DNA of 11,010 bases from Chloroflexota bacterium (GTDB lineage: Bacteria > Chloroflexota > Anaerolineae > 4572-78). Under the pieces are notes generated by a model that did not search any database, had not been told where the DNA came from, and saw nothing but the letters and a program-made list of their open reading frames with translations. Position numbers and translations under genes: made by a program. Positions 1 through 6,856 of the stretch are shown here, piece by piece (the first letter of the stretch is position 1; every line of letters begins with the position of its first letter). Where the stretch lies: assembly GCA_024278015.1 (NCBI GenBank), contig JAJRUC010000200.1, positions 1-11,010 on the forward strand. Reading direction: 5' to 3'.

Positions 1-1
1 C

Positions 2-1384
2 GGCATCAAATTTGAAGGGCATCCGAACCTGAAGCGCATTTTAATGTGGGAAGGGTATCGCGGCTACCCCATGCGGAAGGATTTTAAAGAGCCGTATTAC
101 GCCGAGCCGGTGAAGCCCTTTACCACGCGCTGGCCCGACGGACAACATGAGCGGATTGAATTTAAAAACCCGTATCATAAAAATGTATACTATCCTGATG
201 ACTTCGACCCGGAAACCTGGAAGCCGGTAGAAGAATTACTGGAAGAAGTTCAACTTAGCCAGGTAAAAAATATCGCCGGTATGCGCACCGACCGCATCAG
301 CGTCAGCATGGGGCCGCAGCATCCCAGCACGCACGGCGTATTCCGCATGGTTGCCACCCTGGAAGGCGAAACCGTGGTTAATCTGGAGCCGGTGGTGGGC
401 TACCTGCATCGCAACCATGAAAAAATTGGCGAGCGCAACGGCTGGTTGATGAATATGCCCTACACCGACCGCCTTGACTACATCACCTCAATGTCGAACA
501 ACCTGGGCTATGCCATGCTGATAGAAAAGATGACCGGCGTTTCTGTGCCGGAACGGGCGGAGTACATTCGGGTTATTATGGCCGAATTGACCCGCGTCAT
601 CAGCCATATGTTCCTGATTGGCTTTTTGCTGAACGACCTGGGCGCCTTCTTTACGCCCACGTTGTATGTCCTTAAAGCCAGAGAACGTCTGCTGGATATG
701 TTTGAAGAAGTGTCCGGCTCCAGGATGATGTGCAATTACATGCGCTTTGGCGGGGTGGCCCACGATGTGAACGACGAATGGCTTGACCGCGCCCGCTACT
801 ACGTTACAGACATGCTGCCCCGCACTTTCGATGACCTGGAAGCGATGCTGAACCAGAACGAAATCCTGCTGGCTCGCACCAAAGGCACGGGCTACATGTC
901 CGCCGCAGACCTCATCGCTTGCGGCGTAACCGGGCCGTTGTTGCGGGCGGCGGGCGTGCCGTATGACATTCGCCGGGCCGAACCGTACAGTATCTACGAC
1001 CGGTTTGATTTTGACATCCCCCTGCTGCACAACAGCGACGTGTATGACCGCTACATGATTCGCATGCTGGAGGCGCGGCAAAGTTTGAAGATACTGGAAC
1101 AGGCCCTGGCCCAAATTCCGCAAGGCGAGATTATGGGCGGCAAGCACAACTATTCGGTGCGCGTGCCCGCCGGAGAAGCGTATTCGCGCATTGAAAGCCC
1201 CAAAGGTGAGCTGGGATACTACGCTGTCAGCAACGGCTCAGGCAACCCGTGGCGATACCGGGTGCGCTCGCCTTCCTTCATCAACTTGACGGCTTTACCT
1301 GAAATGGCAAGGGGCGGCAAAATTGCCGATACGATTATCACGCTCGGCGCAATAGACATTGTACTTGGGGAGGTTGACCGCTAA
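2..1384 (+). CDS. nuoCD: NADH-quinone oxidoreductase subunit C/D fusion, 5' end outside window
   Basis: This is the peripheral-arm (Q-module) part of respiratory complex I. The NuoD part contributes to the quinone-binding site, and NuoC is its scaffold partner. The frame is open from base 2, so the start lies upstream of the window. The first visible residues (GHPNLKRILMWEGYRGYPMRKDF region) match the conserved C-terminal end of NuoC. A linker of about 65 residues follows, and then NuoD begins with the MGPQHPSTHG motif near base 308 and GYLHRNHEKIGE. The histidine of HPSTHG and the tyrosine of DRLDY correspond to the quinone-contacting His/Tyr pair known in this family. No stop separates the two parts, so a fused protein is supported; an internal NuoD start cannot be excluded. 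About 460 residues are visible. The stop overlaps the nuoI start by one base (TAATG), which suggests translational coupling. Confidence 0.95.
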   Translation, partial: GIKFEGHPNLKRILMWEGYRGYPMRKDFKEPYYAEPVKPFTTRWPDGQHERIEFKNPYHKNVYYPDDFDPETWKPVEELLEEVQLSQVKNIAGMRTDRISVSMGPQHPSTHGVFRMVATLEGETVVNLEPVVGYLHRNHEKIGERNGWLMNMPYTDRLDYITSMSNNLGYAMLIEKMTGVSVPERAEYIRVIMAELTRVISHMFLIGFLLNDLGAFFTPTLYVLKARERLLDMFEEVSGSRMMCNYMRFGGVAHDVNDEWLDRARYYVTDMLPRTFDDLEAMLNQNEILLARTKGTGYMSAADLIACGVTGPLLRAAGVPYDIRRAEPYSIYDRFDFDIPLLHNSDVYDRYMIRMLEARQSLKILEQALAQIPQGEIMGGKHNYSVRVPAGEAYSRIESPKGELGYYAVSNGSGNPWRYRVRSPSFINLTALPEMARGGKIADTIITLGAIDIVLGEVDR

Positions 1385-2046
1385 TGTTAGGATGGGGCGT
1401 TGTTAAAGGATTGGGCGTTACGTTTCGACATTTTGTAGAAACCTACGTTGAGGATATAAAATATTTTACCAAACGGGGAATGGGCCAAACGTTGCTGGAA
1501 TATCGCATGGCCCCCGAAAGCAGGGGCATTTACACCATGCAGTACCCCAAGGAAAAGCCTGTCATTCCGGAACGGTTTCGGTTTTTACCCTTCCTGGTTA
1601 CCAATTACGAAGGCCCTGAAGCGGACAAACGGCGCGAAGCCAATCGCTGCACCAGTTGCGGCATTTGCGCCAAAGCCTGCCCGCCGCAATGTATCTGGAT
1701 TGTCAGAACCACCAACAAACAGGGCCGGCCCGTTCCCCAGCCGGCAGATTTTCATATCGATATGGACATCTGCATGAACTGCGGCTATTGCGCCGAATTT
1801 TGCCCCTTCGATGCCATTATCATGGACCATGATTACGCCCTGGCCGATGAAAAACGCGAACCGGACCACGTTTTTGGCCTGGAACACTTGCTCAAACCGG
1901 CCGGCTATTACCATGAAATTCGACCGGCGCAATTTGTAGCCAGAGAAGAGGAACGACGCCTGGCGGAAGAAGAGAAACGCCGCAAGGCAGCAGCCAAAGC
2001 CGCCGCCCTGGCCGCCAGGAAAGCGGCTAAAAATAAAGAGGCATAG
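1384..2046 (+). CDS. nuoI: NADH-quinone oxidoreductase subunit I (two 4Fe-4S ferredoxin)
   Basis: NuoI carries iron-sulfur clusters N6a and N6b, which pass electrons along the peripheral arm toward the quinone site. Two ferredoxin-type cysteine sets are intact. One is C89-C92-C95-C99 (CTSCGICAKACP), with a further C103. The other is C130-C133-C136-C140 (CMNCGYCAEFCP). The N-terminal segment GLGVTFRHFVETY is typical of NuoI/Nqo9. The protein has 220 residues, somewhat longer than many NuoI. The extra length is a C-terminal tail from about residue 187 that is almost entirely Glu/Arg/Lys/Ala and probably forms a charged helix. The ATG overlaps the nuoCD stop by one base. NuoI directly follows NuoD here, with no nuoE, F, G or H between them and no nuo gene after it, so the rest of complex I must be encoded elsewhere or upstream. 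Confidence 0.95.
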   Translation: MLGWGVVKGLGVTFRHFVETYVEDIKYFTKRGMGQTLLEYRMAPESRGIYTMQYPKEKPVIPERFRFLPFLVTNYEGPEADKRREANRCTSCGICAKACPPQCIWIVRTTNKQGRPVPQPADFHIDMDICMNCGYCAEFCPFDAIIMDHDYALADEKREPDHVFGLEHLLKPAGYYHEIRPAQFVAREEERRLAEEEKRRKAAAKAAALAARKAAKNKEA

Positions 2047-2048
2047 TT

Positions 2049-2077
2049 TTTCCCATAATTGACAGTTACGCTATAAT
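2049..2077 (+). promoter_or_regulatory. candidate promoter in nuoI-ctpA gap (perfect -10, poor -35)
   Basis: A perfect TATAAT lies at 2072-2077. With a 17-base spacer the -35 hexamer would be TTTCCC (2049-2054), a poor match. A perfect TTGACA occurs at 2059-2064 but is only 7 bases from the -10, too close to act with it. A perfect 10-bp palindrome, CTCAATTGAG (2084-2093), sits at the predicted transcription start and could be an operator. If used, this promoter would give ctpA a leader of about 230 nt passing through the hairpin at 2106-2140. The -10 may be chance in an AT-rich gap. Confidence 0.3.
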
Positions 2078-2105
2078 CAGGTCCTCAATTGAGTTGACTT
2101 CAGCA

Positions 2106-2144
2106 AAGGCGCAAAAACAGATATTCTGTCTTTGCGCCTTGTTT
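2106..2144 (+). terminator. strong hairpin, probable terminator of the nuo operon
   Basis: The arms at 2106-2121 and 2125-2140 are each 16 bases and pair with a single mismatch (A2116 against C2130), closing a 3-base loop. The 3' arm ends in CCTT and is followed by GTTTAA, giving a modest U-rich tail. It lies 60 bases after the nuoI stop. The tail is weaker than in a classic intrinsic terminator. If the -10 box at 2072 is real, the hairpin could instead act as an attenuator in the ctpA leader. Confidence 0.6.
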
Positions 2145-2154
2145 AATGGGTTCA

Positions 2155-2260
2155 ATTCCCCGCAGCTTGCTGCGAATGTCATTTCCGCCTGTTCCCTTGA
2201 AAAATCCCGGAATGACAAAAATGACAAATTGATACCCCGTAGTTTGCTGCGGGGGATATT
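2155..2260. repeat. pair of short palindromic (REP/MITE-like) repeat units
   Basis: Two related units flank a central inverted repeat. Unit 1 (2158-2174) reads CCCCGCAG-CTTG-CTGCG. Unit 2 (2235-2254) reads CCCCGTAG-TTTG-CTGCGGGG, a full 8-bp stem with one G-T pair. Between them, GTCATTTCCG (2178-2187) is nearly complementary to CGGAATGAC (2209-2217). The layout resembles the short dispersed palindromic elements found in intergenic regions of many bacteria. They give spurious translations containing PRSKLRGI-like strings, which appear here in more than one frame. Whether the element recurs in this genome cannot be seen from the window. Confidence 0.6.
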
Positions 2261-2315
2261 CATTACTTCCGGTATGATTTAAAGAAATTCTTCCGCTATT
2301 CGAGGCATAACAAAA

Positions 2316-3599
2316 ATGGATTCCACACAAAAAAAATCGTGTTTCGCCAGTATACTGAAGCTGTCCGTGATGGTAATTTTGGCCGGGGGCGTGGTGCTGG
2401 CCGCTTTTTGGGCCGGTATCCGGTTTGAAGCCCGCCGCGCGCCGAGCCGCATCGCCGCCGTTCAAACCGGGCCGCCCGCCCAAATTTTGCCCGCTGCCCC
2501 CCCCACCGCCGGCAGCCCCGCACCCGCAACCTCAACCGCCGCCGGATTCGATGTTTTTTGGGAAGCCTGGGACATTGTCCAGAGTGAATTTTACAAGGAT
2601 ATTCCCGATGAACGCGAGCGGGTTTACGGCGCTATTCGGGGCATGGTCAATACCTACGGCGACGAACATACCGCCTTCATTGACCCGACCCGGGCCGGCA
2701 TTTTGCAGGAGGATGCCTCCGGCGCGTTTGAAGGCATCGGCGCCGCCGTGCGCACCGATGAACTGGGCCGCCTGGTTATTGCCGAACCGTTCATCGGCCG
2801 CCCCGCCGCCGAAGCCGGCGTTTTGCGCGGCGATGTGGTGCTGGAAGTGGACGGCCAATCGCTGCGCGGCCTGAGCCTGTACGAAAGCGTACAACTCATT
2901 CGCGGCCCGGCGGGAACCACCGTCACCCTGACCATCCTGCGCGAGGGCGCACCCGGGCCGTTCCCCATTGACGTGACGCGCGCCCGCATCGAAATTGAAG
3001 TGGTGGAATCCGAAGTGCTGGAAGGCAATATCGGCTATCTGAAGCTCAGCGAATTTAGCAGCGGCGCCTCGGAAAAACTGCACAACGCCATGCAGCAGGC
3101 GCAAAAAGACGGGGCCACCACGCTGATTTTAGACCTTCGCAACAACCCCGGCGGCTTCCTGTCTGAATCAGTGGCTGTCGCCAGCCTGTTTCTGGATGAA
3201 GGGGTAGTGGTGCGGGAGCAGCGCAAAGGCGCGGTTGACGAACAGGTTTACGAAGCCCGCAGCGCCTACCCCGCTACCGATTTGCCGCTGGTGGTTCTCA
3301 TCAATCGGGGCAGCGCCAGTGCCAGTGAAATTGTGGCCGGCGCCATGAAAGACCACGGGCGGGCCACCCTCATCGGCGAGCAGTCCTTCGGCAAAGGCAC
3401 GGTGCAACTGCCTCACACCCTCAGCGACGGCTCTGAATTGCGCGTAACCATTGCCCAGTGGTTCACCCCGGACGGCAACCTCATTCACAAAAAAGGCATC
3501 GTCCCCGATGTAGTGGTTGAGCGCACCCAGGAAGACTTCTTCGACGGCCTGGACCCGCAACTTGACCGGGCGGTTGAGTTTTTGCAGCAAGGAAATTAA
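2316..3599 (+). CDS. ctpA: carboxyl-terminal processing protease, S41 family
   Basis: This is a membrane-anchored serine protease that trims or degrades extracytoplasmic proteins from their C-termini. One hydrophobic segment at about residues 13-33 acts as a signal anchor. An Ala/Pro-rich linker (45-75) follows, then the cap region, a PDZ domain (about 135-210, containing GIGAAV and AEAGVLRGDVVLEVDG), and the S41 catalytic core. S335 in GSASASEI and K360 in SFGKGTVQ form the Ser-Lys dyad. Their 25-residue spacing is the same as in characterised CtpA/CtpB enzymes. LDLRNNPGG (272-280) and GIVPDVVV are further family motifs. The 427-residue length is normal. A weak GAGG (2302-2305) precedes the ATG by 10 bases. 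smpB starts 12 bases after the stop, so the two are probably cotranscribed. Confidence 0.93.
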   Translation: MDSTQKKSCFASILKLSVMVILAGGVVLAAFWAGIRFEARRAPSRIAAVQTGPPAQILPAAPPTAGSPAPATSTAAGFDVFWEAWDIVQSEFYKDIPDERERVYGAIRGMVNTYGDEHTAFIDPTRAGILQEDASGAFEGIGAAVRTDELGRLVIAEPFIGRPAAEAGVLRGDVVLEVDGQSLRGLSLYESVQLIRGPAGTTVTLTILREGAPGPFPIDVTRARIEIEVVESEVLEGNIGYLKLSEFSSGASEKLHNAMQQAQKDGATTLILDLRNNPGGFLSESVAVASLFLDEGVVVREQRKGAVDEQVYEARSAYPATDLPLVVLINRGSASASEIVAGAMKDHGRATLIGEQSFGKGTVQLPHTLSDGSELRVTIAQWFTPDGNLIHKKGIVPDVVVERTQEDFFDGLDPQLDRAVEFLQQGN

Positions 3600-3611
3600 C
3601 GAGTCGCAACC

Positions 3612-4088
3612 ATGACCAATCCGTCCAATATCAAAATCATCGCCAGAAACAGAAAAGCGTATCACGAGTATTATATTCTGGATACCTTTGAAGCCGGCAT
3701 GGTTTTAACCGGCACCGAAATCAAAAGCATCCGGGCCGGGCGGGTGAACCTGCGGGACGGCTACGCCACCGTGCAAAATGACGAAGCCTGGCTGATGAAC
3801 ATCCACATTGCCCCCTACGACCAGGCCAGCCGGGAGAACCACGAACCGCGCCGCGCCCGCAAACTGCTGCTGCATCGCCGGGAGATTAGCCGCTTGCTGG
3901 GCAAGCTACAGCAAAAAGGCTTAACCCTGATTCCGCTGCAACTGTATCTGAAGGGCCATCTGGCAAAGGTGGAACTGGGGCTGGCCCAGGGCAAAAAACT
4001 GTACGATAAACGGGCCGCCCTGAAAGAAAAAGAAACCCAACGACAGATTGCCCGCGAAGTGGGGCGCCGCCAAAAATGGTCGGATTGA
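3612..4088 (+). CDS. smpB: SsrA-binding protein SmpB
   Basis: SmpB binds tmRNA and delivers it to stalled ribosomes for trans-translation. The 158-residue length is typical. Family signatures are the start KIIARNRKAYHEYYI, AGMVLTGTEIKSIRAGRVNLRDGYA (28-52), PRRARKLLLHRREISRL (79-95), GKKLYDKR (127-134) and the basic C-terminal tail ending in RRQKWSD. That tail enters the ribosomal mRNA channel in known SmpB. The nearest ribosome-binding-like sequence (AAGGA, ending at 3593 in the end of ctpA) is 18 bases from the ATG, which is longer than ideal. No partner ssrA RNA was recognised in the window. The 3' end overlaps the next gene by 13 bases in another frame. Confidence 0.96.
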   Translation: MTNPSNIKIIARNRKAYHEYYILDTFEAGMVLTGTEIKSIRAGRVNLRDGYATVQNDEAWLMNIHIAPYDQASRENHEPRRARKLLLHRREISRLLGKLQQKGLTLIPLQLYLKGHLAKVELGLAQGKKLYDKRAALKEKETQRQIAREVGRRQKWSD

Positions 4089-4879
4089 GGCCGGATACGC
4101 GCTTGCGGCAGTGCCGGTGGCCCGCCCTGGCTCCACCCTTCGATGCCGCGTTGCGGGAGGCGGTGGCCTTTGTTTTTGAGAGATTTGAAACGTGGGGCAT
4201 CATTGCCGCCGGAACCATTGTGCGCGGCAATCCGCACCCCGGCAGCGATCTGGATATGGTGGTCATTCACGCCAGGCCCCGGCGGCAGCGCATCCAGAAG
4301 CGTTTTCAGGGCGTTCCCGCCGAAATTTTTGTCAACCCGCCCCATACGCTTCGGGATTATTTTGAACAGGAATTTACTCGCGCCCGGCCCTGCACCGCTC
4401 ACATGCTCAACACCGGGTTTGTGGTCTTCAACGGGCATGCAGTGGTGGCCCAACTTCTGCGCGAAGCCCGGGCCGCGCTCAATCGCTCCCCGCAACTTGC
4501 CGCCGTCGATTTGACCCGCCTGCGTTACGCTGTGGCCGACCAGTTTGAAAACGCCTTCGATATGCTGGAGCCGGACCCCGATACCGCCCGGATGTTGCTG
4601 ACCGGGGCCGTGCAGGCCGCTTTGCGCTATCTGTTTCGGCGGGCGGGCCGGTATTTGCCCCGCGATAAAGACCTGCTCCGCGAAGCGGCGGCCTTGCATC
4701 CGAAAATCGGGTTGCTGACCCGCGCCTTTCTGCAAACCCGCGAACTGCCCCGCCAGGCAACCATCGCCCGCCAAATTGCCGACCTGAGCATCGGCGCGCG
4801 CGGCTTCTTTGAATGGGAGTCGCCATTGGAAGATGTTGGGGATCAGGGCATGGTGATGGCTACTCCCCGGCCAGCGTAA
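4076..4879 (+). CDS. nucleotidyltransferase-domain protein, substrate unknown
   Basis: The protein has a DNA-polymerase-beta-type nucleotidyltransferase fold of the minimal NTase (MNT/aminoglycoside adenylyltransferase-like) kind. The signature GTIVRGNPHPGSDLDMVVIH (46-65) supplies the Gly-Thr pair and the DxD metal ligands D58 and D60. E83 in PAEIFV is a good candidate for the third carboxylate, so the active site looks intact. The remainder (about 120-267) is mainly helical, as in the helical C-terminal domains of antibiotic adenylyltransferases or HEPN-like partners, but I do not recognise a specific family. It probably transfers a nucleotide to a small molecule, protein or RNA. The ATG lies inside the last codons of smpB (13-base overlap), implying coupling. 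The last 20 bases overlap the convergent DUF2723 gene. Start choice is moderate: in-frame TTG codons occur just downstream. Confidence 0.8.
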   Translation: MVGLRPDTRLRQCRWPALAPPFDAALREAVAFVFERFETWGIIAAGTIVRGNPHPGSDLDMVVIHARPRRQRIQKRFQGVPAEIFVNPPHTLRDYFEQEFTRARPCTAHMLNTGFVVFNGHAVVAQLLREARAALNRSPQLAAVDLTRLRYAVADQFENAFDMLEPDPDTARMLLTGAVQAALRYLFRRAGRYLPRDKDLLREAAALHPKIGLLTRAFLQTRELPRQATIARQIADLSIGARGFFEWESPLEDVGDQGMVMATPRPA

Positions 4880-6848
4880 TTGTGCCCACCGCTTGTCCGT
4901 CGCCCACCGCTTTAATCTCACCTCCCGCCAACTGAACATACAGCCCTGTCCGCAGGGTGTAGCGGCCCGCCGCCAGGTTCGGCGGCAAGGCCAGGGTGTG
5001 CGTATCGCGCAGCGTTTCTCCCGCCGACCACAGGCTGCTGGGGTAAAATACCCCGCCGGGTTGGTGGTCGCTTTGAGAAACGGCTGCGCCGGTTTCATCC
5101 AGCAGATGGATGTAGCTGGTGTAATTTTGGCGCGGCGTTGTTTTTGGCTGCCAGAAAAGGGTCACGCTCAGGGCGTTTTTTGTCTGCCGCCAATTGAGGC
5201 CGGTCAGCCGCAGTTCGTCGTTGAAGGTCAGGTTGGTTGGTTGCGTGGCGGTTTGGGTGATGGGCCGCGCCCGCACCAGTTGGGCGTGCGGCAGGGGGGG
5301 CAGGGGAGTCAAATCGGCTTTAAGGGCCAGGCCGGGCATCGGCTTGATTAAATACACGGGCCGCCCGCTGTCCAGGGCCGCATCCAGCGCGCGGCCCACA
5401 TTTTGCATATCCGGGTCGGGCGTTATCAACGGAAACAGCCCCAGCCGGCCCGGTTGTTGGCCCGCCACATATTGATAGTACCACATCGGCATCATTTCGT
5501 TGCGGTCATTGCTCAGCAAAATAGCGTCGGCGGGCAGGGGCTGGGCCATAATTTCCTGCCACATTTGCCGGGCGATGGTGTTTCCGCGCTGGTCAACCTC
5601 CGTAAAGCGGGTAGTCAGCAGGGTTAGCGGCAGCAGCAGGCCCACGCTCACCAGGCCGACGGTCAGCAGACGGCCCAGCCTTCTTTCCAGGCGGCGGGTC
5701 GCTGCGGAAAAGATGGGGCTATCCGGCAGACGGGCCTGTTTGCGCCGGATGAAGTCTTCGGCCGCCCGGCCGGCCAGGCCCTGCCAGCCCACCCCAATCC
5801 ACAGGCTGAGAATGAGCCAGCAGGGGATGAACAGCACGTAAATATCGCCGATAAAGTAAATCAGGTTGAAGATAAAAAATCCTGCAAAGCCGGCGACGGT
5901 CAAGGCCAGCGCCGGGCGGTTCTTCCGCAGGTGGAACAGGCCCGCCCCGGCCAAAATTGCGCCCACCCAGCCAACCTGTCCGCGCAGGAAGGTCAGGCTC
6001 AGGGCCGCCCGCTCCCAGCCGAGGGCGGCGGGCTGCACCCCGGCGACGAAGACGCTGCCGGTAATGTGCGCCCAAAAACCGGCCGGAGTGTTGTTGTACA
6101 AAGTCAGGGCGCGATTGGCGTTAAGCAGCAGGCGGGCGTAGGGCACGTGGGGGGCAATCAGGGGCAGGTACAGGTACAGCAGGCCGGGCAGCGCCCCGAT
6201 GAGCAGCAATTGCGCGGCCTGCTTCAGCGAGGGGCGATATTTACCCAGCCACAGATACAGCCCCACCGCCGGAAAGAGCAGCACACTGGTGCTGTGGTGA
6301 GTCAGGCTCAGGCCCAGCAGCAGGGCCGGCAGGCGGAGACGGGGTATTGCGGCGGGTGATTTTGGGGGTGGCAGGCGCAGGATTTGCCCTGTAATCAGGG
6401 CCACCAGCAGGGCGTGCAGGCTGTACACTTCGGCGATGACCGCTTGCGACCAGAATGTTCGGCTGAAGGCGAAAGTCAGGGCGGCCACGCCCGCGCCGGC
6501 CAGGCGGGCCGCGCCCGCTGCCTGCGGCCACAATCGGGCGTTCAGCGTAAAGGCCGCCGCAAAGACGGCCCCCACGGCCAGCGCGCCCGTCACCGCCGAA
6601 AATAAATTCAGCCGCCAGGCTACCTCGCCCAGGGGCAGCAGGTGACTGAACAGCCAGCCCAGCAGGGTGTACAGCGGATAGCCCGTGGGGTGGGCGATGC
6701 CCGGCAGCCAGGGTACAAACTGAAACTCGCCCCCGTCGGCAAACAGCACGCTGGGGGCCAGGGTGATGACGTAAACAAGCAGGCTCAGGCCCGTCACCCC
6801 GCCCCAGGCCAGGCGATACGTTTTAGGCGATACGGTTGGTGATAACAT
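4860..6848 (-). CDS. DUF2723 (TMEM260-like) polytopic membrane protein, probable GT-C glycosyltransferase
   Basis: The 662 residues begin with the DUF2723 signature: first membrane segment (about 14-33), then LAPSVLFADGGEF with D38 and E41, GIAHPTGYPLY (50-60), WRLNLFSA, and FWSQAVIAEVYSLHAL (132-147). About ten further hydrophobic segments extend to residue 410. Eukaryotic TMEM260, in the same family, is an O-mannosyltransferase; the acidic pair in the first luminal loop is the expected catalytic site of a GT-C fold. Residues 415-530 are a soluble region. Residues 540-660 form a beta-rich module (SYIHLLDETG, LWSAGETLRD, AAGRYTLRTGLY), probably immunoglobulin-like and extracytoplasmic. The substrate is unknown. 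The start lies 8 bases after the upstream glycosyltransferase stop, with purine-rich AGAAG before the ATG, so it is the last gene of a three-gene operon. Confidence 0.85.
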   Translation of the reverse strand: MLSPTVSPKTYRLAWGGVTGLSLLVYVITLAPSVLFADGGEFQFVPWLPGIAHPTGYPLYTLLGWLFSHLLPLGEVAWRLNLFSAVTGALAVGAVFAAAFTLNARLWPQAAGAARLAGAGVAALTFAFSRTFWSQAVIAEVYSLHALLVALITGQILRLPPPKSPAAIPRLRLPALLLGLSLTHHSTSVLLFPAVGLYLWLGKYRPSLKQAAQLLLIGALPGLLYLYLPLIAPHVPYARLLLNANRALTLYNNTPAGFWAHITGSVFVAGVQPAALGWERAALSLTFLRGQVGWVGAILAGAGLFHLRKNRPALALTVAGFAGFFIFNLIYFIGDIYVLFIPCWLILSLWIGVGWQGLAGRAAEDFIRRKQARLPDSPIFSAATRRLERRLGRLLTVGLVSVGLLLPLTLLTTRFTEVDQRGNTIARQMWQEIMAQPLPADAILLSNDRNEMMPMWYYQYVAGQQPGRLGLFPLITPDPDMQNVGRALDAALDSGRPVYLIKPMPGLALKADLTPLPPLPHAQLVRARPITQTATQPTNLTFNDELRLTGLNWRQTKNALSVTLFWQPKTTPRQNYTSYIHLLDETGAAVSQSDHQPGGVFYPSSLWSAGETLRDTHTLALPPNLAAGRYTLRTGLYVQLAGGEIKAVGDGQAVGTITLAGE

Positions 6849-6856
6849 GATTTCTT

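Noticed and set aside
488..1147. Minus-strand open frame opposite nuoCD
   Set aside because: Antisense to a highly conserved gene, no domain, His/Gln/Val-rich shadow composition.
2059..2077. TTGACA and TATAAT together as one promoter
   Set aside because: The spacing is only 7 bases, too short for sigma-70; only the -10 was kept, at low confidence.
2066..2282. Small open frames in both directions in the nuoI-ctpA gap, containing PRSKLRGI- or PRSLLRGI-like strings
   Set aside because: These are translations of the palindromic repeat units and the hairpin, not genes.
2532..3104. Minus-strand open frame opposite ctpA
   Set aside because: Antisense to the PDZ and protease region of ctpA, with no motif of its own.
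3600..4100. Possible ssrA (tmRNA) gene next to smpB
   Set aside because: smpB is flanked by coding sequence on both sides with only 12 bases free, and no tmRNA-like ends or tag-peptide frame are visible.
3815..5098. Long minus-strand open frame (427 codons) opposite smpB and the nucleotidyltransferase gene
   Set aside because: It lies antisense to two well-supported genes, has no recognisable domain, and its composition is that expected of a shadow frame in GC-rich DNA.
5281..5310. G-rich stretch on the plus strand as a possible G-quadruplex
   Set aside because: It corresponds to Pro/Leu codons of the minus-strand DUF2723 gene (TPLPPLPHAQL) and has irregular G runs; coding composition explains it.
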